NCBI GenBank assembly: GCA_948466335.1 | Contig: CAOKAE010000007.1 | Coordinates: forward strand, 1-64,000 | Source of the DNA: an uncultured Coriobacteriia bacterium | Lineage (GTDB): Bacteria > Actinomycetota > Coriobacteriia > Coriobacteriales > QAMH01 | DNA: 64,000 bases | Reading direction: 5' to 3' | Shown here: positions 56,905 to 64,000 of the stretch, piece after piece | Layout: the number at the start of each line of letters is the position of its first letter | Position numbering within the stretch: position 1 is the stretch's first letter | Notes under the pieces: model-generated | Database searches by the model: none | Told to the model about the DNA's origin: nothing | Seen by the model: only the letters and a program-made list of their open reading frames with translations | Made by a program: the position numbers and the translations under genes

Positions 56905-59178
56905 ATGACGACACATGCGGAGGGCGAAGAGGCGACCGACCGCTTCGACGTCCTCTTCGAGAACGCGTCCGGGTATCTCTCCGACGAGGACTGCAAGGCC
57001 ATCAGGGAAGCCTACCTCTTTGCCAAGGGGGCCCATGAGGGGCAGTTCCGCAAGTCCGGCGAGCCGTTCATCATGCATCCGGTCGAGGTTGCCATCATTC
57101 TCTCTGACCTGCGCATGGATAGCGACACCCTGCGCGCCGCCGTGCTGCACGACACGGTCGAGGATACCGAGTACACGCTCGATGACGTGCGCCAGAAGTT
57201 CGGCGACACGGTTGCCGAGCTCGTCGACGGCGTCACCAAGATCAACAGCCTCGAAATCGAATCTCTCAGTCACGCGCAGGTCAACAACCTACGCAAGATG
57301 CTCATGGCGATGAGCAACGACATCCGCGTCATCGTCATCAAGCTCGCCGACCGCCTTCATAACATGCGCACGCTCATGGCGCTGCGCGAGGACCGTCGCA
57401 TCTTCAAGGCGCGCGAGACCATGGAAATCTACGCCCCGCTCGCTAACCGCCTCGGTATGGGGTCGATCAAGTGGGAACTGGAGGACCTTTCCTTCTTCTA
57501 CCTCGAGCCGGCAAAGTACCAGCAGGTGCAGAAGATGGTCAACGAGACGCGCGAGGCACGCGAGAAGTATCTTGCGCAGGCCATGGACGCGCTTCGCGAG
57601 GAGCTCGATCGCGTTGGCCTGGCCAATGCCAAGATCTACGGACGCCCCAAGCATCTGTACTCCATCTATCAGAAGATGAAGAAGAAGGACAAGGGCTTCT
57701 CGGAAATCTACGATCTCATCGGCCTACGCATCATCGTCGACTCCATTCCCGAGTGCTATTCGAGTCTGGGCGCTGTCCATAACCTGTGGCATCCCATCAC
57801 CGGGCGCTTCAAGGACTACATCGCCATGCCCAAGTTCAACATGTACCAATCGCTGCACACGACGGTCATCGGCCCTGCGGCCCGTCCCCTCGAAATCCAG
57901 ATTCGCACCGAGGAGATGCACCGCATGAACGAATACGGCGTCGCGGCCCATTGGCGCTACAAGGAAGGCGCCGCGAAGGACCGGGCCGCTCGCAGCTTCG
58001 ACGAGAAGCTGACCTGGTTGCGCGAGATGCTCGACTGGCAGCAGGAGACGAGCGACCCCCAGGAGTTCATGGAATCCCTCAAGGCCGACCTCTTCGAGAG
58101 CGAGGTCTTCTGCTTTACCCCCAAGGGCGAGGTCATCAGCTTGCGCGCCCGCTCCACGCCGCTCGATTTCGCCTATGCCATCCATACCGAGGTCGGCAAT
58201 CATTGCGTCGGCGCCAAGGTCAACGGCTCCATCGTCCCGCTCACCTACACGCTACAGATGGGTGATCGCGTCGAGATCCTCACGCAGAAGAACGCCTCGC
58301 CTTCGCGTGACTGGCTCTCCATCGTCAACACACCACGGGCACGCTCCAAGATTCGCGCGCACTTCGCGAAGATCACGCGCAACGACGACCTCGAGCGCGG
58401 ACGTGACTACATCGTACGCGAGGCCCGCAAGAACGGCGTCACGCTTTCGAGTGGCAAGATGGCCCCGGCCTTTGCCGAGGTCGCCTCCTCCCTCAACTAC
58501 AAGAACGTCGACGAGATGTATGTGGCGGTTGGCGCCGGCAACCTCTCGCCCAAGCAGGTCATGCACCGCGCGGTTCGCATTCTCAACAAGACGAGCGTCG
58601 AAGAAGCCGTGCCGGTCGAGGCGACGGTCGAGCATGTCTCGTTTCCCGACGTCACGCCCCGTGGCGAGGGCAAGCGAAGGCGCAAGAAATCCGCCCATAA
58701 CAAGACGGGCGTCGTCGTCAAGGGACTCGACGACGTCTTTGTTCGTCTGTCCCATTGCTGCAACCCGTTGCCCGGCGATGACATCATCGGCTTCATCACG
58801 CGGGGCCGCGGCGTCTCGGTGCACAGGGCCGATTGCCCCAACGCCGAGGACCTGCGCCGCAATCCCGAGCGCATCATAGAGGTGGCCTGGGAGGGCGAAA
58901 TCGAGGCCGTCTACCAGGTCGAGATTTACATCGAGGCCATCGACAGGTTGCGCCTGCTGCAAGACATCGTCATGTTCCTCGCCGATTCCGGCGTCAACAT
59001 CGTGTCGTGCACGACGACGACCCACAAGGACGACATCGTCGAGATGCGCTTTGTGTTCGAGGTCTCGGACCTCGCCATCGTCAATCGCATCTTGTCCGAC
59101 ACCAAGAAGATCGACGGCGTCTTCGGCGCATCGCGCGTGCTGCCGAGCAAGCAACAAGGTGCCGCCAAGAAGAAGTAG
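56905..59178 (+). CDS. rsh: RelA/SpoT-type (p)ppGpp synthetase/hydrolase
   Basis: A 757-residue long RSH enzyme controlling the stringent response. HD hydrolase domain: FRKSGEPFIMHPVEV, AAVLHDTVEDT and KLADRLHNMRT. Synthetase domain: GRPKHLYSIYQKMKKK and MPKFNMYQSLHTTV. A TGS domain (VFCFTPKGEVISLRA), a zinc-finger-like region (SHCCNPLPGDDIIGFITRG) and a C-terminal ACT domain (DRLRLLQDIVMFLADSG) follow. Several in-frame starts exist (56797, 56842, 56905); the last lies just before the conserved region. It follows the recJ fusion closely. Confidence 0.95.
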   Translation: MTTHAEGEEATDRFDVLFENASGYLSDEDCKAIREAYLFAKGAHEGQFRKSGEPFIMHPVEVAIILSDLRMDSDTLRAAVLHDTVEDTEYTLDDVRQKFGDTVAELVDGVTKINSLEIESLSHAQVNNLRKMLMAMSNDIRVIVIKLADRLHNMRTLMALREDRRIFKARETMEIYAPLANRLGMGSIKWELEDLSFFYLEPAKYQQVQKMVNETREAREKYLAQAMDALREELDRVGLANAKIYGRPKHLYSIYQKMKKKDKGFSEIYDLIGLRIIVDSIPECYSSLGAVHNLWHPITGRFKDYIAMPKFNMYQSLHTTVIGPAARPLEIQIRTEEMHRMNEYGVAAHWRYKEGAAKDRAARSFDEKLTWLREMLDWQQETSDPQEFMESLKADLFESEVFCFTPKGEVISLRARSTPLDFAYAIHTEVGNHCVGAKVNGSIVPLTYTLQMGDRVEILTQKNASPSRDWLSIVNTPRARSKIRAHFAKITRNDDLERGRDYIVREARKNGVTLSSGKMAPAFAEVASSLNYKNVDEMYVAVGAGNLSPKQVMHRAVRILNKTSVEEAVPVEATVEHVSFPDVTPRGEGKRRRKKSAHNKTGVVVKGLDDVFVRLSHCCNPLPGDDIIGFITRGRGVSVHRADCPNAEDLRRNPERIIEVAWEGEIEAVYQVEIYIEAIDRLRLLQDIVMFLADSGVNIVSCTTTTHKDDIVEMRFVFEVSDLAIVNRILSDTKKIDGVFGASRVLPSKQQGAAKKK

Positions 59179-59187
59179 GGGAGTGCC

Positions 59188-59805
59188 ATGAACATCGAGA
59201 CTTGCAAGGTCGGGCCCATTCTCACCAATTGCTACATCGTCGAAGACGAGGGCGAGGTTCTTGTCATCGACCCGGGCGACAACCTCACGCTCATCGTCGC
59301 CGACACTCACGCACGCCCCGTCGCAGAAATCGTCGTCACCCATGGGCACTGGGACCACGTCGGGGCGCTCTCGGGCCTTGCAAACGTCACCGGCGCTCCC
59401 GTTGCCATGGCGGCGGCCGATGCCGCGCTTGTCGATGGCGTGGCAAACCAGGAAGGTCATGACCTCGACCGTGGCTACGGGGCACCGCACGTCAGCAGGA
59501 TTCTGCACGACGGCGACGAGGTGACGGTCGGCTCCAAGACCTTCACGGTCATCGAGACGCCGGGCCACTCGGAGGGCTCCATCTGCCTGTACTGCCCCGA
59601 AGAGGCCGTGCTCTTCTCGGGCGATACGCTCTTTTCGGGAGGACGCTTCGGTCGCACCGATTTCGAGCATGGCAGCATGGAGCAGATGATCGAGACGCTC
59701 TCGACCAAGTTCGCGCGCATTCCCGACGACGTCATCGTGTATCCCGGCCACGAGGGCGCGACAACCATGGGCCGAGAACGTGCGCTCAATCCCTACCTAC
59801 GGTAG
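59188..59805 (+). CDS. Metallo-beta-lactamase-fold hydrolase (glyoxalase II-like)
   Basis: A 205-residue MBL-fold hydrolase. The metal-binding motif is VTHGHWDHVG, further ligands are TPGHSEG and FSGDTLFSGGRFG, and the last His is in YPGHEGATTMG. N-terminus CKVGPILTNCYIVED is that of small glyoxalase II-like proteins. The thioester substrate is unknown. It lies 9 bases after rsh, so is probably cotranscribed. Confidence 0.92.
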   Translation: MNIETCKVGPILTNCYIVEDEGEVLVIDPGDNLTLIVADTHARPVAEIVVTHGHWDHVGALSGLANVTGAPVAMAAADAALVDGVANQEGHDLDRGYGAPHVSRILHDGDEVTVGSKTFTVIETPGHSEGSICLYCPEEAVLFSGDTLFSGGRFGRTDFEHGSMEQMIETLSTKFARIPDDVIVYPGHEGATTMGRERALNPYLR

Positions 59806-59840
59806 GGAAGGGCCCTTTCGCACATTCGCCAACTTTCTTC

Positions 59841-59868
59841 TTGCGCGATGGCGCGATTCGTCTATAAT
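59841..59868 (+). promoter_or_regulatory. Promoter for the tRNA pair
   Basis: TTGCGC at 59841-59846 and a perfect TATAAT at 59863-59868 with a 16-base spacer, 17 bases before tRNA-Asn. Confidence 0.7.
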
Positions 59869-59884
59869 TCCGTCTTGCGCGTAT

Positions 59885-59959
59885 TCCTCGGTAGCTCAAC
59901 GGCAGAGCCCTCGGCTGTTAACCGAGTTGTTGTAGGTTCGAATCCTACCCGGGGAGCCA
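59885..59959 (+). tRNA. tRNA-Asn (anticodon GTT)
   Basis: A complete cloverleaf: acceptor TCCTCGG with CCGGGGA (one T-G pair), D arm GCTC/GAGC, anticodon arm CTCGG-CTGTTAA-CCGAG, T arm GTAGG-TTCGAAT-CCTAC, discriminator G and encoded CCA at 59957-59959. Confidence 0.97.
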
Positions 59960-59999
59960 GCATTTTCCAGGGCCGCAACTTGAGCGGCCCTGCTTCTAT

Positions 60000-60074
60000 G
60001 GGCGTATAGCGCAGCGGGAGCGCACTTCCTTCACACGGAAGGGGCCACAGGTTCGAACCCTGTTACGCCCACCA
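60000..60074 (+). tRNA. tRNA-Val (anticodon CAC)
   Basis: Acceptor GGGCGTA pairs with TACGCCC. The D arm is GCGC...GCGC, the anticodon arm CTTCC-TTCACAC-GGAAG carries CAC, and the T arm is ACAGG-TTCGAAC-CCTGT. Discriminator A and encoded CCA follow. A GC hairpin (59969-59992) lies between the two tRNAs. Confidence 0.97.
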
Positions 60075-60082
60075 TGAAACGC

Positions 60083-60115
60083 AAAGGCCAGGGGCGTGTC
60101 GTTCCTGGCCTTTTT
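60083..60115 (+). terminator. Terminator after tRNA-Val
   Basis: AAAGGCCAGG (60083-60092) pairs with CCTGGCCTTT (60104-60113), with two more T. It separates the tRNA unit from the ABC-F gene. Confidence 0.8.
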
Positions 60116-60131
60116 ACTAGGGCAGACCATC

Positions 60132-62183
60132 ATGATTCTGAACGTCGACAAGGTCACCAAGTCATTCGGCACACGCGTGCTGTTCTCGAACGTCTCGTTT
60201 CGCATCAACGAGCGTGACCGCTATGCCCTCGTAGGCCCCAATGGTGCGGGCAAGACCACGCTCATGAACATCATCGCCGGCCTCGAGTCTGCCGATTCGG
60301 GCCAGGTCGTTTTCGCTCGTGATGCCCGCCCGGGATATCTCGAGCAGGAGTCCATCGAGATGGAGGGGCTTGGCGTTCTCGAGGAGGTCATGACGAGCGT
60401 GGCCGACGTCGCAGAGCTCGGCAAACGTCTCGAAGCTCTCGAGCGCGAGATGGAGGCCGCCGACGAGGCACGGGCAGAGGAGCTGCTTGCCGAGTACGGT
60501 CGCCTGCGTACCCGTTTCGAGGCCAGGGATGGCTACAACATCGAATCGCAGGCACGGCGCGTGCTCTTTGGCCTTGGCTTTCACGAGGAGGACATGGAGC
60601 GTTCGACCGACGAGTTCTCCGGTGGCTGGCAGATGCGCATCGCGCTCTCCAAGCTGTTGCTTCGGGCGCCGGAGATTCTCCTGCTCGACGAGCCCACCAA
60701 TCACCTCGACCTCGAGAGCGTGCGCTGGCTCGAGAACTTCCTCAAGAGCTACCGCGGTGCCGTGCTCGTCGTGAGCCATGACCGCGCCTTCATGAACGGC
60801 ATGGTCGATCACGTTGCCGAGATTTCCAATGGCAAGGTCGACATCTACACGGGCAACTACGATGCCTATCTCGTCCAGCGCGACGAGGCTCGTGCTCGCC
60901 TGCTCGCGATGAAGGAAGCCCAGGACAAGGAAATCGCGCACATGGAGGCCTTCGTCGAGAAGTTTCGCTACAAGGCGACCAAGGCCAAGCAGGTGCAAGA
61001 CCGTGTCAAGAAGCTCGAACGCATCGAACGCATCGAGATTCCCGAGGAAAAGAAGAAGGTACACTTCGCCTTCCCACAGCCGGCACGCACCGGTGATAAC
61101 GTCGTGCACGTCGAAGGCGTCTCGAAGTCCTTTGGCGAGAAGCAGGTGTACGAGAACCTTAACCTCGACATCTGGCGCGGTGACAAGATCGCGCTTGTTG
61201 GCCCCAATGGCTCGGGCAAGTCGACGCTGCTCAAGATGATCGCCGGCGAGCTTGGCTACGATGCGGGGTCCATCGAATACGGAGCGCACGTGGAGCTCTC
61301 ATACTTCGCCCAGCACCAGCTCGAGGAGCTCAACCTGCGCAACACCGTCTTCGCCGAGCTCGACCACGCCGCCCCCGGCTGGAACCAGACGCAGGTGCGC
61401 TCCCTGCTCGGCGCCTTTCTCTTCAAGGGCGATGACGTCGACAAGAAGGTGAGCGTGCTGTCCGGTGGCGAGAAGGCGCGCCTGGCGCTTGCCAAGATGC
61501 TCGTGTCTCCCGCGCCGCTGCTCTGCCTCGACGAGCCCACCAATCATCTGGACATCTCGAGCGTCGACATCCTCGAGCAGGCCTTGCAGAGCTTCGATGG
61601 CACCATCGTGCTCATCAGCCACGACAGGCACCTCATCCGCTCGTTCGCCAACCGCATCGTCTACATCGACGGTGGCGTGGTGACCGACTATCCCGGCGAC
61701 TACGACTACTTCCTCTACAAGTCCGGACAGGTTGACATCAACGGTGACGCCGTCGAGTCGGCTGAGGATGCGAGCAGCAGGAAGCTCTCGGCGCGCGACA
61801 AGACGATGGACGCCAAGCCCGAAGCCGACGAGCATCGCAAACCGCGCCGCACGGTGGCGGTGAGTTCCAAGGGCTCCGCTCCCAAGACCAAGGAGCAGAA
61901 ACGCGCCGAGGCCGAGGCGCGCAATCGCGTGTATCGCAAGCTCAAGGACGAGCGCAAGCGCGTGGCCGAGCTCGAGAAGCAGATGGAGGTCGACGACAAG
62001 CGCTACAAGGAGCTCGTCGAGCTCATGGCTGACGAGAACCTGTACGCCGACGCCGAGCGCTTCGAGGCCGCGATGACCGAATACAACGAGCTCAAGGCCC
62101 GCATGACGGCAAACGAGGCCGAATGGCTCGAGCTGTCCGCCACCATCGAACTCGAACTCAAGCAGATGGGGGAGGAGTCATGA
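60132..62183 (+). CDS. ABC-F family ATP-binding protein
   Basis: A 683-residue cytosolic protein with two ABC ATPase domains and no membrane part. First domain: Walker [10 protein letters not shown], signature [12 protein letters not shown], Walker [15 protein letters not shown]. Second domain: [22 protein letters not shown] and [13 protein letters not shown]. The linker has the ABC-F ABC_tran_Xtn helices ([19 protein letters not shown]). A C-terminal coiled coil like Uup ([20 protein letters not shown]) ends it. It acts on ribosomes or on DNA/RNA structure. ATG 60132 gives [13 protein letters not shown]. Confidence 0.94.
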   Translation: MILNVDKVTKSFGTRVLFSNVSFRINERDRYALVGPNGAGKTTLMNIIAGLESADSGQVVFARDARPGYLEQESIEMEGLGVLEEVMTSVADVAELGKRLEALEREMEAADEARAEELLAEYGRLRTRFEARDGYNIESQARRVLFGLGFHEEDMERSTDEFSGGWQMRIALSKLLLRAPEILLLDEPTNHLDLESVRWLENFLKSYRGAVLVVSHDRAFMNGMVDHVAEISNGKVDIYTGNYDAYLVQRDEARARLLAMKEAQDKEIAHMEAFVEKFRYKATKAKQVQDRVKKLERIERIEIPEEKKKVHFAFPQPARTGDNVVHVEGVSKSFGEKQVYENLNLDIWRGDKIALVGPNGSGKSTLLKMIAGELGYDAGSIEYGAHVELSYFAQHQLEELNLRNTVFAELDHAAPGWNQTQVRSLLGAFLFKGDDVDKKVSVLSGGEKARLALAKMLVSPAPLLCLDEPTNHLDISSVDILEQALQSFDGTIVLISHDRHLIRSFANRIVYIDGGVVTDYPGDYDYFLYKSGQVDINGDAVESAEDASSRKLSARDKTMDAKPEADEHRKPRRTVAVSSKGSAPKTKEQKRAEAEARNRVYRKLKDERKRVAELEKQMEVDDKRYKELVELMADENLYADAERFEAAMTEYNELKARMTANEAEWLELSATIELELKQMGEES

Positions 62184-62878
62184 GAGGGGCGATGACCATG
62201 CAGATCATCCAGGTCGTCATCATGGTCCTGGCGTTTATCCCGGCCATCGTCTTGCACGAGGTTGCCCATGGCTATGCCGCCTACAAGCTCGGAGACCCGA
62301 CGGCCAAGAACGCCGGCCGCCTCTCGCTCAACCCGCTCAAGCACATCGATCCCTTCGGCACCGTCATCTTGCCGGGCTGTCTCATCGCGATGTCGGTGCT
62401 TGGCGGCGGCGGGGGAATGCTCTTCGGTTACGCCAAGCCCGTTCCCTACAATCCCCGCTATTTCAAGAACATTCGCAAGGGCGAGCTCATCGTCGGGCTC
62501 GTGGGCCCAGTCACCAACCTACTCCTGAGCCTCGTGGGCGCAGCCATAGCCTGGGGTGGAATCAGCCTCTATCAGATGCCCGCGCTTCCCGCCGAGCTGG
62601 GTTTCTACATCTGGTACTTCGGCACCTATTTCTGCACGATCAACCTCTGCCTCGCGTTCTTCAACCTCATTCCCATTCCGCCGCTTGACGGCAGCTCGAT
62701 CATCGCGGCGTTCCTGAGCGACAAGGCGCTGCGCACGTACTACAAGGTGCAGCAGTACTCGATGTTCTTCTTCCTGCTCATCATCCTCGTGCTACCGTAC
62801 TTCCTTCACATCAACATATTCGGCATCTACCTCGATGCCACGGCGGGAAACATCGCGCATTTCCTGCTGCCTATCTAG
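62180..62878 (+). CDS. Site-2 protease family membrane metalloprotease (M50)
   Basis: A 232-residue integral membrane protease of the RseP/SREBF-type M50 family, short form. The zinc-binding motif is [14 protein letters not shown] near residue 24, and the third ligand motif is [11 protein letters not shown] near residue 165. Five to six helices. Its ATG overlaps the ABC-F stop and follows GGGGGAGGAG. It has no PDZ domain. Its substrate is unknown. Confidence 0.92.
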   Translation: MRGAMTMQIIQVVIMVLAFIPAIVLHEVAHGYAAYKLGDPTAKNAGRLSLNPLKHIDPFGTVILPGCLIAMSVLGGGGGMLFGYAKPVPYNPRYFKNIRKGELIVGLVGPVTNLLLSLVGAAIAWGGISLYQMPALPAELGFYIWYFGTYFCTINLCLAFFNLIPIPPLDGSSIIAAFLSDKALRTYYKVQQYSMFFFLLIILVLPYFLHINIFGIYLDATAGNIAHFLLPI

Positions 62879-62881
62879 CCC

Positions 62882-64000
62882 ATGTGCGCGCAGACCGAAA
62901 ACCTACACGACGTGACACGCGCGCATCGTGACACCCTCATCCTCACGCTTGTCGCGGTTGGCCTTTTCTTCGTGTCGATCATCGTGCGCTTCTGCCTTGC
63001 AGATTTCCCCAAGTGCATCGGGGTGCTCCCCGACGAGATTCGCTACCTCAATCTCGCCTCGAGCCTCTTCAACGAGGGGCAGCTCATCGAGCGTGGCGGG
63101 TTCTCGAGTTTCCAGAAGATTCTCTATCCGTTTACGCTCTTCCCGGCCTATCTTACCGATGATCCGCTGCTGCGCGTGCGTCTCATCGCGCTGCTCAACA
63201 GCGTCTACGTCTCGTCAGCCGTCTTTCCGGCCCTGCTCATCGCACGCAAGCTCTTCACCGGCAAGGTACCGGTCATCATCTGCCTGTTCTTCACCGTCAT
63301 CATGCCCGACATGTGCTATTCGATGACGTTCTTGAGCGAGTGCATCTACCTGCCTCTCGTGCTCTGGCTCGTCCTGTGCTGCTGGCAGGCACTTGAGAAG
63401 CGCGGTAAGGCGGCGTATCTCTGGTGCTTCGGCGCAGGATTGCTCTCTTTTATCACCTACCTCGCCAAAGAGGTGGCTTTGGGCTTTGTCCTGGCCTTCA
63501 TTGTTTTGATGATTGTGCGCATTGTTCGCGAATGGGGATATGAGACAAAATGTGCCACGGGATCAGACCCCATGGCACATAAAGCAACCGATACAGTGAC
63601 GGGGGACGCAGAGAATAATCCGGGCATCTTGAGCGGATCCGCATCGAGCGCGATGCGATCTTGCGAGGACTGTCTGAGCGCGCCACAGACGCGCGAGTTT
63701 CCCGCGGGACTAGCTTCGCGTCGCCGCAGCAGCATCACGCTCGATGCGGATCGGGCGCGAAAGCAAGCCCGGATTATTCTCTGCGTCCCCCTCTTTTGTT
63801 TCCTGATGGGCTTCATCATCCCCTTTCTTATCTTCAAGTTCACGCTCTTCGCGGGCCTCCTCAACTCCTATAACCAGACCGACCCATCCGTCCTGCTCAA
63901 CCCCTACACCGTGCTCTTCGCCCTGTACGCACTCGTGAGCGATACGACCCACTTCGTCATCGCATTCGCGTTCTTCCCGCTCGTGCTGCCCGCGCTCACT
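62882..64000 (+). CDS. Multi-pass membrane protein, GT-C glycosyltransferase-like, 3' end outside the window
   Basis: The frame is open from ATG 62882 to the window end (373 residues and on). The N-terminal helix at residues about 20-40 is followed by VLPDEIRYLNLASSLF, an acidic first-loop motif as in GT-C/PMT-type glycosyltransferases, then several helices. Residues about 223-303 are hydrophilic, Cys/Ser/Arg-rich and derived from two repeats (63551-63579 and 63601-63791) in frame, placed between two helices. The protein then resumes with helices (LCVPLFCFLMGFIIPFLIF). Polymer or lipid glycosylation is a guess. Confidence 0.75.
   Translation, partial: MCAQTENLHDVTRAHRDTLILTLVAVGLFFVSIIVRFCLADFPKCIGVLPDEIRYLNLASSLFNEGQLIERGGFSSFQKILYPFTLFPAYLTDDPLLRVRLIALLNSVYVSSAVFPALLIARKLFTGKVPVIICLFFTVIMPDMCYSMTFLSECIYLPLVLWLVLCCWQALEKRGKAAYLWCFGAGLLSFITYLAKEVALGFVLAFIVLMIVRIVREWGYETKCATGSDPMAHKATDTVTGDAENNPGILSGSASSAMRSCEDCLSAPQTREFPAGLASRRRSSITLDADRARKQARIILCVPLFCFLMGFIIPFLIFKFTLFAGLLNSYNQTDPSVLLNPYTVLFALYALVSDTTHFVIAFAFFPLVLPALT
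63551..63579. repeat. REP-like palindrome inside the last gene
   Basis: TGTGCCACGGG, then ATCAGA, then CCCCATGGCACA: an imperfect palindrome related to the units at 77-106 and 42178-42244. It is read through in frame. Confidence 0.75.
63601..63791. repeat. Structured hairpin repeat inside the last gene
   Basis: A perfect 25-bp outer stem (63601-63625 with 63767-63791) and an inner stem of 15 pairs, one mismatch and 5 pairs (63636-63656 with 63732-63752). Inside are the conserved GCGAGGACTGTCTGAGCG, a CGCGC/GCGCG hairpin (63679-63695), GCGAGTTTCCC and the 23-base block shared with hemW. Junctions match the complement of 37435-37602. Confidence 0.88.

Overview
The window reads as a chromosomal segment of a high-GC Gram-positive anaerobe, most likely class Coriobacteriia (an Eggerthella/Slackia-like actinobacterium). 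This is an inference from gene content and order: lepA-dus-hemW-dnaJ, rubrerythrin plus rubredoxin, ruvCAB next to metK-priA, a secDF pair with charged tails, and a VaFE-type surface protein. No 16S gene is present, so the genus cannot be fixed.

Layout. 0.1-8 kb: translation and redox genes (lepA, dus, hemW, dnaJ, rubrerythrin, a tiny rubredoxin, an RNA methyltransferase, exonuclease III). 8-19 kb: rarA, a membrane-anchored protein, then alaS-ruvX-mltG-yqeG-aroE-FKBP-ligA, tightly packed and partly overlapping. 19-24 kb: cofactor genes, namely a TPP riboswitch with thiC, then an EIIC-like permease and nicotinate phosphoribosyltransferase that share an upstream box. 24.4-36 kb: accessory region. 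It holds an IS1595-type element joining two truncated genes, an iron-uptake remnant, lipoproteins, a 7TM two-component trio, a DUF4143-type ATPase between direct repeats, and a broken toxin beside an intact antitoxin. 36-42 kb: a secreted coiled-coil protein, lgt, yebC and a large surface protein. 42-64 kb: dense housekeeping (ruvCAB with a LexA-like box, metK, priA, rplS, rnhB, secDF, a RecJ-HIRAN-helicase fusion, rsh, an MBL hydrolase, tRNA-Asn, tRNA-Val, an ABC-F ATPase, a site-2 protease, and a GT-C-like membrane protein cut by the window end).

The most unusual content is non-coding. At least five large structured repeats occur, at about 3.83, 8.07, 37.44, 48.19 and 63.60 kb. Each has long perfect terminal stems whose sequence differs between copies, while junction and loop sequences are conserved. 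Two copies lie in frame inside protein genes (hemW and the last gene). The copy in hemW looks like a circular permutation of the others. Compensatory base changes point to selection on a folded RNA or single-stranded DNA. A separate 11-bp iteron array plus a 29-bp block sits upstream of the two large secreted-protein genes and may be a shared control element.

All functional calls rest on motifs read by eye. No database search was run.
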